From: Nautilus pompilius | Lineage: Eukaryota; Mollusca; Cephalopoda; Nautilida; Nautilidae | Length of the DNA stretch: 64,000 nt | Reading direction: 5' to 3' | NCBI GenBank assembly: GCA_018389105.1 | Contig: JACATO010000682.1 | Location: 124,001-188,000, forward strand | In this document: positions 1 through 29,764 of the stretch, piece by piece | Numbering within the stretch: the stretch's first letter is position 1 | How the letters are laid out: every line of letters starts with the position of its first letter | The notes under the pieces: model-generated | The model's database searches: none | Told to the model about the DNA's origin: nothing | The model's input: only the letters and a program-made list of their open reading frames with translations | Position numbers and translations under genes: made by a program

Positions 1-939
1 CGCCAAACAATATAAATGCCATGTTTCACAGATCTTGAAATCTGATCTGAGTAAGAATTTGAAAAATAAAATTTTGAAACTGATTCTCACAGGTCCCTGT
101 TTAATACGTTATGTACATAAAAACAACACTGACTTTAGTGGGGGGTAGGCATCCCCCAACAAGTTTTAGATTTTCAAATCAAGGATACAAAAATTACTGC
201 CAAAGTTAAAATTGTTGCCTTATCATTGTCAAAGAGTTTTTGTTGAATAATTAGTTTTCTCCAGTCATCTTTGTTGCAAAATATACTACATTTTGTTTTT
301 AAATTTTGGCTTATACAAAGCCTAGGTGCATGAACAGAGGAAATTTTAAATTCAATCTATATTATTTTTCAATGCTAGACAAATCATGCTAAACATGAAG
401 TGCCACCTTATACCCTTTGCTCCAATTCATCAAACTATTTTTAAAATTTTAAAAGTTTCAACATGTTAATTTCTAAAACATTTTTACCGTAGCTACTGAC
501 TCAAATAGGAAAGGCCATTTAGATCTATGAGGTTGGACATTCAAAAATTCATTTTCAGCAGCAAGGTGGCTGACAGATCTGGGCAAACTCTAATTTTACA
601 TTTTTACCAACTTATGGATGGTGGTAGGCAAAAAGATTGCAACATCTTGTACATTTTACAATACTCAGCATGTTTTCTTGTGTGTAACTTTCTTACTTCA
701 TGGATGATTGTTACAAATTGCATATCATCTGATTCAGAAGTTTCTTCTGAAGCTAATGATATATATATGGTTTACCTTGTACTGCACCAGAGCTAGTCGA
801 ACTTTAGAACCAATTTGGAAAAATCATATTTAGTTCCTTTTGTTCTCTCTGACATTTGTACAACTGATTTGAATTTTAACAAATGGAAAACTGATGGCTT
901 GCAATATTTTGTTGGGGCATTTTTTTTGCTATAAAAAGG

Positions 940-1320
940 AAAAGGGAGTGAGTGCTTTAAGCATTCTGAAGTTGCTCATGGCACTATCAGAAGCACAGCA
1001 GTTTACCATTGTCACCCTTGTCTCTGATGGGATATTCTGACAGGAAGATCACCGGAAAAAATGAATGCCACATCCTCAGGAAGCACATGAAAAAAGCGGC
1101 ATCCGGTATGGCATCTCAAATGGAAGTCCTTGCAAGTCAATTGTCATTGATGACTGCCAGCTTGTCAGGATGTCTATGCAAAATCATCATAAAACAAGTC
1201 CAGAACTGCTGTAAGAATGGAAACAGAGTGGCGTAGAGGTTGTCAATTCAGACAGTAAGACAATGGCTACTAGCCATCCACCTGCACAGCAGCTAATTAT
1301 CTACTACTCGCAAATTATGT
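940..1320 (+). pseudogene. Tc1-like transposase fragment (N-terminal region)
   Basis: Conceptual translation around 1145..1230 reads QLVRMSMQNHHKTSPELL, a stop, then EWKQSGVEVV. This resembles the stretch after the second helix-turn-helix of Tc1-family transposases, where rules such as LVRMS..N.R.TS.EL..EW are typical. The upstream helix region is recognisable only weakly. The frame is broken by at least one stop, so this is a fossil. Terminal repeats were not found. Confidence 0.6.
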
Positions 1321-1776
1321 TAAATAAAAATCCAACAAAATTTTTCTAAATAAACTAGTATTTTTCAAGATGCAATTTTAATTTTAAAAACATAACTATA
1401 CAGTGTGCCCCAAAATGTTGTATACACTTTTTTCTACATCCTAGTAAACAGATGTATTGCTAAGATAGATTTTTTGCTTTATACATTGAATAACTAACAT
1501 AATAGGTGTTCAAGATGTCCACCACCAACATCCATGCAGCATGTTTTTACATGAATAACTGCTGAAGCATCAACAAACAACCAACAATTCTGTTGGAGCT
1601 CATGGATGGTAGCTGTTTTTGTGGTGCACACTTTGTCCATCAATACACCTTTTCAGCATTAACTAATGGTTAATGTTGCTGCTTTTATTATTTGAAAATT
1701 TTTTGTTAATAATTTTCAGATTTATCTAACAGCTTTAAAAGCATACAGCTGTCCCTGATACAATATCATTTATTTT

Positions 1777-2045
1777 ATTTATTTCTGTCAGTGGTCTTTA
1801 CAAGGAAAACCCTGGTGAAGTAGTGTAGTGCCGCTGTTATCCACTAAAGAGTATTATTCAGAGCTACAAAGGCCTGTCACTGCCGACTTTAGCAGGGAAA
1901 TCCTTACTCTTCATTGCAATGCCAGGAGAAAACCCACATGACTGAGGATGAACCATGCCAGATAAGTATGCCAAACAGAGTAGATATTGAACTCAGGCCC
2001 TCAACCTTGACAGTCCAGTAGCCTAACCACTCAGCTACCCTACAC
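1777..2045 (-). repeat. tRNA-derived SINE with 10 bp target duplication
   Basis: Read on the minus strand, the element begins near 2045 with a tRNA-like head: A-box-like TAGCTGAGTGG followed by a B-box-like stretch ending GAGTTCAATATC. It is flanked by a direct repeat CATTTATTTT at 1767..1776 and 2046..2055, the size and AT-rich type expected from LINE-driven retroposition. The body contains a GGAGAAAACCCACATG motif common in animal SINEs. A related copy lies at 21115..21385. Confidence 0.75.
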
Positions 2046-2545
2046 CATTTATTTTGCAGAGTATAAAAATGATTAGTTTGTCTTTGTTTTTATAGTACTT
2101 TATAAAATTTTTATTTATTCAAATCAGAAGCCCTCCACCTTAAATTTTCTTAACTTTTTCTAATCCAGTTATTGTTTTTCTTTTCATTGTTAGTTGTAAC
2201 AAGGCATTCATTTTGCTCATGTATCCCTCTGATAAGCTAAGTAGCAAAATATCTATGTATAAAGTGAGTGCAACATATTGCTTGAGAAATTTATAAATTT
2301 TCTGCTATTTTACTCCATATTTAATTGGGTACACTTCATAAATGCATAGAATAATCTTCAAACTAGACATTTCTTCCAATGTGCAAATAAATAACTTTTT
2401 TTCCCCTTAATTTCTGATGATTGATTAAAAACAAATCAAATTAAATTTATTTTGGATTTTATTTCCAAAAAAAAAAAAATGGAAAAAATTTAAAAATTAA
2501 AAATTGTGCATTTGTGCATGCTTTTATTGCTAGCATCTTTCTTAC

Positions 2546-2715
2546 CTGGCACCTTACTCCAATCATCCGTATCACACTGTCGTGGTTGGCTATTGCCTTA
2601 CACATCTCCAGGTTCAGCTGATGCAGATGAGTGTGGAACAGAAGCTGAAGGTGGTGTCTTTTGAGCCATCGCTGTTCTGCAAGAATGTTGATCAGATCCT
2701 GAATCAATTCAGTAG
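2546..2715 (-). CDS. Exon 2 of divergent LRR-type gene
   Basis: A 170 nt open exon with acceptor TTTCAG (minus strand, just above 2715) and donor GTAAGA (from 2545 downward). It encodes 56 residues in the frame set by exon 1: the A left over from exon 1 plus CT gives Thr. It contains LHQLNLEMCKAI followed by a spaced RCQ, the pattern of cysteine-containing leucine-rich repeats (LxxLxLxxCxxI...C). It ends in phase 0, so further exons are expected left of the window. Confidence 0.8.
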
Positions 2716-4564
2716 CTGAAATTAAATTACATATACTCCATGTAAATCTCTTCAGTCTTCCTCATAACTCTTGTAATAATATAGGTTACATCATCTTAGA
2801 TTTAAATATCTTATATCCAGTGGTGGGATTCAAATATTTTAACAACCGGTTCTCACAAAAAGCATGTCGGTTTGGCCTGATATAGGTCCAAAGGTTGATC
2901 TTTGCGCTGCTGGCCTGCCACGTTCTACAGTTTAGCAAATCAAATTATTAATTATAATTATTTCCCAAATTAAAAAATGTCTAAACAATGGTTAAAGCAT
3001 CACTATAATAACATCGAGGAGACTTTATATTAGACTATATAGTTAATGAACTAAGTAATACGAAGATATATCTATGTATATACATGTTTGATTGTTGTGC
3101 TTTTTGAATTATTATTACTATTATTATTATTAATTATACATATTACTGTTGATAAATTTTATGATTTTATGTATTCTTTAATTTTCTCATTTCAGGTCCG
3201 CTAGTGGCTGCGCATAATTATAGAACATTTCACTTACTAATAAAGGATGTTTTATCTATTTTCTGCAGCCGTAGATGTTTCTAAAACCAAGATGAATCAT
3301 GCGATATGCAGCAAGAATAATTGGATTCATGCCTTATATTTTGATGATAAAATGAGTTAAGGGCTAACAGCCGGTTCGCAGAACTCATGAATTTCCAAGA
3401 GCAGGTTCGCACGAACCGGCTGAATCCCACCTCTGCTTTATATCCACTTTAGGACAAAATTATTAGCATATGCAGGAAGTCTTGTGTAAACATATTTAAA
3501 AGCTGCAAACTTTTGCAGGATTTTCTTTAAATTAAAATTCATAAATGTAAAATTATCTTAATACACTTGAGCTGAAATTGTTTACTACTGGTTTTCATAA
3601 AACAAAACTACACAGAAGAGATAATGAAAATGTTACCACCATAAAAGCATTCCATTATTTGTTTATTCATTCACGTCCACTGAAATTTTTTAGAAATCAA
3701 ATAAATGAACTAGTCTTCAACATTTATCAAAAAATAAGAGTTTTCTGCTTTACATTTAACGAAACTAAAGATGATAACAGGATTAGGGAGAGTCATTGGA
3801 TGCTGTCATTTACCTATGGCTCGCCTCAGTCTCTCTAGTTATAGTGTAAGAGTGAGATAACTACATATATATATATATATATATAAAGACAGTGGCTAAG
3901 ACCATTATTTGTTTATTCATTCAGGTCCACTGAAATTTTTTAGAAATCAAATAATGAACTGTCTTCAACATTTATCAAAAAATAAGAGTTTTCTGCTTTA
4001 CATTTAACGAAACTAAAGATGATAACAGGATTAGGGAGAATCATTGGATGCTGTCATTTACCTATAGCTCGCCTCAGTCTCTCTAGTTATAGTGTAAGAA
4101 GAGTGAGATAACTACATATATATGTAAAGACAGTGGCTAAGAGTAATATTAAAGGAAACTACTACTGATTCTTATTACCATTAAATCATTACTACGGTAA
4201 TACGGGGTTCCATCTATAGTTTCTCAGAATTTTCTTTTTTTTTTTTTTAAAAAAAGAAAGGAGAAACTAATGAATAATTAAAATTATGCTTGCCCCGTAA
4301 ACTAGAGGCGAGACCCAAAAAGCGGTTTTTTGAGAGAATAAAAGGTATTTTTAGGAAGTTGAGCCCCACCAGGGACGGACGGACGGACGGACGGACGGCG
4401 GGTGGGTACTCACTGAGGTGATCGAACGGTCCCATAACGTAGAGCAGACGAGGAATGTTTCTGAAGTTCGAGTGAAAATCCGAACTCCACACCCTGTCCA
4501 TGTCCCTGGCGATGCTGAATAAAGACAGCCTTTTCAGGCTAAGGGCGGATTTCCTCCTAGGCAT
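2546..4564 (-). CDS. Leucine-rich-repeat protein, 5' part (divergent from TEX261)
   Basis: Two joined exons (4564..4414 and 2715..2546) give 106 residues starting MPRRKSALSLKRLSLFSIAR. The phase-1 donor CTCA/GTGAGT of exon 1 and the acceptor of exon 2 join perfectly. Residues about 1..75 form an amphipathic, probably helical cap; residues from about 78 enter a leucine-rich pattern of the cysteine-containing type (HLHQLNLEMCKAI ... IGVRCQ) found in AMN1 and FBXL proteins. I do not recognise the exact orthologue. Its ATG faces away from the TEX261 ATG across about 640 bp of GC-rich DNA, so the two probably share a bidirectional promoter. The protein is incomplete here; the 3' end lies left of position 1. 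Confidence 0.7.
2818..3435. mobile_element. hAT-type MITE, AACCGGTTC family
   Basis: The ends match as inverted repeats: CAGTGGTGGGATTCAA at 2818 and CAGAGGTGGGATTCAG read inward from 3435. Both are followed within about 25 bp by an ACCGGTTC/CCGGTTCG motif. Flanks CTTATATC and CTTTATATC look like an 8 bp target duplication with one indel. Length 618 bp with no transposase frame, so non-autonomous. It lies in the first intron of the minus-strand LRR gene. Confidence 0.75.
3651..4139. repeat. Tandem duplication, two ~245 bp copies
   Basis: Copy 1 (about 3651..3899) and copy 2 (about 3902..4139) run from CCATTATTTGTTTATTCATT to GACAGTGGCTAAG and are nearly identical. Differences are a few substitutions, small indels, and length of the (TA)n run before the shared end (long in copy 1 at 3865..3885, short in copy 2). 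The high identity implies a recent event. Confidence 0.9.
4372..4399. repeat. (GGAC)n tetranucleotide repeat
   Basis: About six uninterrupted GGAC units lie just inside the first intron of the minus-strand LRR gene, roughly ten bases past its splice donor. Confidence 0.9.
4414..4564 (-). CDS. Exon 1 of divergent LRR-type gene
   Basis: ATG at 4564..4562, 50 codons plus one base, then donor GTGAGT (minus strand, 4413..4408). Composition is CpG-rich and coding-like (MDRVWSSDFHSNFRNIPRLL, then YVMGPFDHL). The next frame-compatible acceptor is at 2715. Confidence 0.75.
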
Positions 4565-5207
4565 ATTGTTTCATCGGCTCCTCGTAAAGATCTCCCCCCC
4601 GCGATGGACTCGAACTACTAATTCGTTCTCCCTCCATACAAGCATAATCACGAAATGGGGCTCGACAACAGCCGTAGCTTCAGGGTCGGTATCTCACGGT
4701 CTCTGCGGCAGTTCTTGTGCGAGTGTACCGAATTGTTTGTTCTTCTCCCCTTGCTGGAGGAAAGACAGTGCTGCCTGTTCCAGCTGGAGGTTTTTATACG
4801 GGTCGTGGGGCAGGGGTATTGGAATCGCTTTTTTTTTTTGTTGTTTTGTTTTTGTATTTTTCAATGCAATATTTTATAACTGCAGACACCGGTGCGATGG
4901 CCCGCGTGCTTAACAGACGGGAAACAAAATTTCGTTCCGTTCAGAAACTCGTAACTTTTATAAGCTAAGTTATTATTAAAAAAAAAAAAATGTAAAATTA
5001 CAGCATCCGTATTACTTAAGCGGGACACACTTTTCTGTCCGCGGGAATGACGCACGCGTGAACTTTCGGCAGGACCGTTGCAGTTGACTACGATAGCGTG
5101 ACTTCTACTTCCGGGAAAGATCGCACCTGCGCGGCGGCGGCGGCGGCGGCTTCCACCCAGAGCGTGCGTGACGTGGTTGGCCTGGCTACAGCAGAGGTGG
5201 AGGCGAG
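4565..5207. promoter_or_regulatory. Bidirectional CpG-rich promoter region
   Basis: The interval between two divergent start codons is unlike its AT-rich surroundings: many CpGs, a (CGG)n run at about 5131..5150, an ETS/GABP-like ACTTCCGGG at 5107..5115, and a TGACGTG (CRE/ATF-like) at 5169..5175. No TATA box is obvious, as usual for housekeeping promoters. Exact transcription starts cannot be seen. Confidence 0.65.
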
Positions 5208-24245
<19,038 letters not shown>

Positions 24246-27200
24246 CCAACTGCAGACGAGGGGGCCTGTTACTGTTAGGGCATGCTTCATTGTTGTCTTT
24301 TTTTTCTTCCAAACATGGCTTACAGGAGAAGAAGACAAAACAAACAAACAAATTCAAACCTTCAACAAGCTGAACAAGGCTGCTAGTCACTGGCAGTGAC
24401 ACCTGGGTGATTTTATGCATGTTGTTTAATGTCTTTAAGGAAAAGTCTTGAGATTCCACCACTTTGTAAAAGCAGAAGCTTTAAAATTGGCTGACTTTGT
24501 AAAGTATTAATATCTTTGGAAGTTTATTTTGGTCTCATTATTATTAATTTTTAAAAATTTGTTTGTGATACTTTCTGTTAATTTCAAGAGAGGCAACCGA
24601 AAGTGCTGCTTATGTTATTACAGCCTTCAGTGTGATTATTTTCAATTACATTTATGTTTTATTATTGTTCGTCTTTTTTTTTTTTTTTATTTACACAAGA
24701 CTTTACACAACTTATCTTCTCTACTTTAGCTATCTGAAAACAAGTTAAATTCCTACCTTCTCGGGAGGGTAAAATTGAAATTTTCTTTTCAATGTTTTTG
24801 CTTTTCTTTCATGTTGGTCAGTCCTGTAATTCAGGTGATGATGCACCCAGACTTTTTTCTTGACTCCTTTGCTTAATTTCAAGTGAAACCACATAAAATT
24901 AGTTAAAATATAAAATTCCAAGTTATACAGACAAAAACAATATTCAGAATCATTTGATGATGTAGAAAGAATTTAAGTGAACCGTCATTACAAAAAAAAC
25001 ATCTGGAAATGCGGAGTAAGGAGGTTAATTCAGTATAAAAGTCTTAGATGTAGAAAGAAGTTGTTGAATGCTAACTAATAAAAATAGCTTTGTGCTAAGG
25101 ATGGCCAGACAGACCACAGAGAAGTAAAGAAATTTTGGTGCCGTTGCACAAGACCTGATTTTGACCACCTTTAGAAAGTACCTGGCAGGTGTGAAGAAGA
25201 AGTTCTAATAAGAAAAGATGTGGTTATTGAGGAGGATAACTGCTTAAATTATTCAAGATGATGAAAACTGAATTTAGTTTATTCGCTCAAAGATCTGGTA
25301 GTGAACTGCTTTAGACTACTTATATGCTAACTGTGTTGCTGAACAAGATATCTTAGCAGTCTGAGAGGGGTGCTGAGGTATTTTTGGAGTGATTTGGGTG
25401 GAGGATGTCAGTTATTTATTTCATGTGATTAGAAAAAAAATTTAACTTCCTAATTTTGCATGTCAGAAGTTTACATGGCATCTAGTTGAGACTTAAAACT
25501 TTTCAAAGGTGTGTAGCAAGTATACTAATCTTTGAGTTTTGTTATTTTTGGCTCTTAGGTCATAACTTGAAACTTTATAATTATCATAGGAGGTTGAGTG
25601 TAGAATACATGGAGCAGTCTATCTAGTGCATTCTGGGTAACACAACCAATACAGTTAAAAATACATGGAACGGATACTTCAAAGAGGCAGGTGCTTAACA
25701 TGAGTTGAAAGACTTTCTGCCCCTCTGCACTTTACTGCAGAATAGAAAGATGGAATTATTGGGGGCTTTTTGAACATGTAGATAATCTTGAATTTTTAGT
25801 TAGTAGTAAAAATAAAAGAATCCAGTCATAAATTAGCTAAGGTTTGGTATTTGAAAACTTTTCTTTTTTTTTCATGACATTTGTGATTCAGTGAAATGTT
25901 CAGATATATATATAGGTAGAATGGCAACAGTTTCAACTGTTTGATTGAAATACTGCAGTAAAATCTTTATTCAAAGGTAATGGCTTCCAGCCTCCTGATC
26001 ATGATGGAAGTATAGCAATTACCTACCATAGCTGTGAATCGGACAGCATAGCTGAACACTTTGATGCACTTTTGCATATGGTATAAAAATTCAGACAAGA
26101 AGTTTCTGGGTTGTTTTTTTTTTTGGAAATCTTTGTTTCCATCAGCTTTAAATGTACACCTGAATAATGTTACCGTAGAAAGCTCACAGCCTTTCTCCCT
26201 GCTTATGGCTAGATGTAGAATGAGGACATTAGTATAATTGTCTTATTTCTAACAGGTGTTTACTTAACCAACTCAAATCTTTGATGCTTACATTAGGACT
26301 GCAATGTGGTACCTGTTTGTATATATCAATAGAAAGAGCTGACCGAAGTAATTTGAGAAGTTTCAGATTTCTGATTTATTTTCATTATTGGATCTATTCA
26401 TGTCAGCAAGTCTAACATACACACACACACGTGCACACTATCGTGTGCTTTTCTAAGTTTAAAATGTCGAGATTGCTTTTAATATAGAGCTAGATACTGC
26501 ACATTGTTAAGACAAACTGTTCTATGTATCAGGCATTGATGATTATAAAAATCTGCTCCAAGCTTTAAGTAACAAACGTTTTTGTTCTAACCCTAAATTG
26601 CTAGCTTAAAAATGTTTCCAATTATGTTTTCTGCTTGAAAATAAATATATAGATAATTTTAAAAAGCCAATCAGATTTCTTCTCATTTGCACTGGCAACT
26701 GAAATTTGCTAGCGTGAGAGATTTTCTACAAAAAAACAAACATCTATTTTGTAGAGTGGTTTTATGCTGCTTTGTATTTACTTTATTAGGCTCTCATGAA
26801 GCAAGCAACCTGGAAGAAAGGTTAGAAGTTTATTCACTCTATGCAACTAGTCAGTTTGTTAAAATTGCAAGTGAGGAGAGATGCCCACTAAAGCTGTTTT
26901 TAAGGATGGTTACTGATTTGTTCATTGTACATTTTCCTTTCAAGTGATGTGTGAGGGGTGGTATTTAGTGAGGCAGATGGCTCTCTATAGGCTTGTTTCT
27001 CGTTGGTTTCTTGGTATTCAGATTCCCTTCCATCAGTAATTTACTTTGCTGAAATCAGCAGTATTCAGCCTGTTTGTGCGCAAGTATGGAAAGACGTGCT
27101 TGAAAGGAGATCTCGGTTGGTTCTTTGCATGAAAGGATGACAGCTATGACCACCTTTATTTATCACATAAAAAATATAAAAATGCTGAGGTATTGTAGAT

Positions 27201-27772
27201 ACAGTCCAGGATATTACACTGCTTTTTCACATTTGCTAGATTAATTTTGGCTTCATTCAGCAGCCCATGAGTTTGGAGAATACAATGACAAAGGGTTTTC
27301 AGATGTTCAAACTTATGAGTCACATCCTAAACTAGTTTCTCCTCCTCTTCCTCAAAAATGTAATTAAAGCATTAAGATGACAGAACTTGAGATGTGGGTG
27401 GTATTATTATTAAATGCAACCCCATTATGATGGGGATCTCATAAACTGTGCTGTCTTTCATGTTAATTACCACAGATAACTTTCAGAAATATACTTAAGT
27501 GATCATTATTTGCTTTTATTTTTATGTATCGTACTTTATCTAACTTCTTGGTTGTAAACATACTGCAGATTTGCCAGCAGTCATGTAGATAATTGTCATC
27601 TTTGAAGAGATTATACTATGTCATACTTGAAGTGATGTGGTAGTTACCTGCAAAGGTTTTCAACAGAAAATAATTAAAAACTGTACATACATTTGTTACA
27701 AAACATTGTAAATATAATTGGCTTTTTTAAAGAAACACAAGCTAGTGAGAAATTTGCCTTTTGAAATACTAG

Positions 27773-27778
27773 AATAAA
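27773..27778 (+). terminator. TEX261: Candidate TEX261 poly(A) signal
   Basis: AATAAA followed within about 25 bases by a T/GT-rich element. Other AATAAA motifs occur earlier, so the choice is uncertain. Confidence 0.35.
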
Positions 27779-29387
27779 ACTTTCTTTCTATACTTTGTTG
27801 TGCTTGAAATCAATTTGTTTAAAAGTGTTGTTGTTACTACTGCTGCTAATGATGATGATAATATCTCTCTGATGTCTTCAGTCTGAAATTCTTTTAGGAA
27901 ACAAGAAAAAATATTTCACTTTTGTTCCAAAAATGGTGAAGATATTAAGCTGAAACAAAATATTAGCATTCAAAATAGCATATTTTTCTTTGCTTGAAGC
28001 ATTAGCTCTATTTTGAATTTATAACAATTATATTATGCACAAAGAGATTATGCCAGTGATTATTTCCACAGAAGAGATTGCTTAAAAGATGTAACGTCCT
28101 CAGATTAACTTTGATGCAAATGCAGGTACTAGGGTTTTATGGCCAAAAGGCTTTCCTATGCTGTGCTGTGTATGGATGAGTTGGTAGGTGAAAGAGATAG
28201 GTAAACTTTCCAAGTGCATTTGTATGTATGACTCCAATTATTTTGTTTTATTAGTCTACATACAAGCATGAAAAGTACTTTATATATTTCGCTTAAAATC
28301 TAATGGCACTGTTCTCTACATGATTGTGAAGCTAGATTTGATTCTGTTGCTCAATGGAATCTTGTGGAAATTTCAGTGCAAGAATATACTATTGTAGCAC
28401 ATATGAAATGTTTTAAGTTGATCCAACAAAAACTGCCAAATGACAACAGCATGGCAATGTTTCATTGATGATGGCAATTAATCTTTTCAGCTTACTGCAG
28501 CTTGAGGACATTGTATTGAAGGTACAACCACACAGACAACCAGGAAAGGTAACAGTTATTTGTATTCCTACACTAAAAATGCAGCAATATCATCAGGTTG
28601 TTTTCCTGTCCATATCCTTTGCTCCTACAGTCTCTAATATCATCAATTTATAGTGGATTGATGTCCTAACAAGCGAGTAATATTAAACATGAATATGTCT
28701 ACATATACAAATAGGCATCAGACAAACCTTTCTGCAATTCCTCTTTGCTATTTAGCTAAGCACATCAGAATGAACTGGCTAATGTTTAAGGGAAAAAAAA
28801 TACTGGTTCTTATGTGAGAAATGTTATAATCCATGTCTGAGACCTTATTACATTCAAAATTTTATGTGCACATCTAGAAAAACTGATCTGTTAATAAGAA
28901 ACCTCTCTATGTTCACACTAATTTGGGCAATAGCTGTGGTACAATCTGTACCCAACAAGCAGCACATTGCAACCTTGTACAGGTGCAGTAAATCAGCGGC
29001 AGTTAAATATTGCTAAGGTGGTTATAGTTTTGTGGAATCTTGCTGTGTTGTATGGAATTCTAAAATTATCCATTACATGATTCTTGAGCTTAATATTAGC
29101 TACCACGAGCAACGGTTAGTTACCGCGCTGTTATAAATTTGTCTCGTTTTTTTTTTTTAATGTATTCTTGTGGTTAGAAACATAAAATATAATTTTGAAA
29201 TGGGAATGTTTATGCTTGAGCTCTGTTCACCTGTTTGGTGGTGGTGGGGGGAATGGAATTTTGCTGCTAATATATCGGTATTCTTAAATTTTAAACTGAC
29301 TGACTAGGACTGGATTTCTCTGTAGTAAAACAACGAGAGGTTTGTTTTGTCTTCTTATTTTTTTATTTAAATAGCTGTTGGTGAACG

Positions 29388-29540
29388 AGTTGAAGACAGT
29401 GCCCAGCCGGCACTACGAACTATAGGATGGGTAGTGTATGCTAGGGCAGAGGAAGCTGATTCCCCGGGACGGCTCTAGGGGAGGGCGATGGCAATCTCTC
29501 TGCCGCCGTGAGCCATGACAAGGCCTGCTAAGTAAAGAAA
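29388..29540. repeat. GC-rich patch of probable SINE-like origin
   Basis: A compact block (from GAACGAGTTGAAGACAGTGC to CAAGGCCTGCTAAGTAAAG) with composition unlike both sides and followed by AAAGAAA. It reads like a SINE body but no second copy is present here to prove it. It could instead be part of the ENO4 promoter region. Confidence 0.35.
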
Positions 29541-29640
29541 TCTGTCTCTTTAACCCCACCACCACCCACAAAAAAACTCGACACCGAAGACGGGGAAATT
29601 TGTTTCCATCCTATCTTTGGAAAAAAAAAACAAAACAACA

Positions 29641-29764
29641 ACAAATAACGAAGAAGATCGTTCCCACAATTCCACTTCCTTGACGACGCTCATTCGTGGA
29701 GACCGAATGCGTTGACTCGATTGCAAGGCGGTGCGCTTAGTTCGATTCGTGCAGGTGCTGGATG
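29641..29764 (+). promoter_or_regulatory. ENO4: ENO4 promoter / untranslated first exon candidate
   Basis: CpG-containing segment ending GGATG/GTAAGT with the donor at 29765. The first coding exon has a good acceptor (TTGCTACAG, to 32110) about 50 bases before its ATG, so a non-coding exon upstream is expected, and this is the best donor in a GC-rich context. The transcription start is not visible. Confidence 0.5.

Larger units (their letters stand above)
1..2545. other. Left flank / intron of the LRR gene
   Basis: AT-rich non-coding DNA. If the minus-strand LRR gene continues leftward this is its second intron, which opens with GTAAG on the minus strand at 2545..2541. I looked for further leucine-rich exons on the minus strand and saw none. 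It holds a Tc1 remnant and a SINE, listed separately. Positions 1..900 show short chance reading frames only. Confidence 0.6.
24246..29640 (+). other. TEX261 3' UTR candidate and intergenic DNA
   Basis: About 5.4 kb between genes. AATAAA signals occur at 25077..25082 and 27773..27778; the latter is followed by a TG-rich stretch (TTGTTGTGCTTG) as expected of a poly(A) site, so the 3' UTR may extend about 3.5 kb. No conserved coding frame was seen; the 86-codon frame at 26687..26947 has no recognisable features. A GC-rich patch at about 29388..29540 is listed separately. Confidence 0.6.

Noticed and set aside
527..796. 89-codon plus-strand frame
   Set aside because: No recognisable motif, low-complexity composition, no splice or conservation evidence.
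4500..4968. Three overlapping plus-strand frames of 74..137 codons
   Set aside because: They lie antisense to LRR exon 1 and in CpG-rich promoter DNA; no splice support or recognisable domain.
26687..26947. 86-codon frame downstream of TEX261
   Set aside because: Lies in the probable 3' UTR; no start context, domain or splice support.
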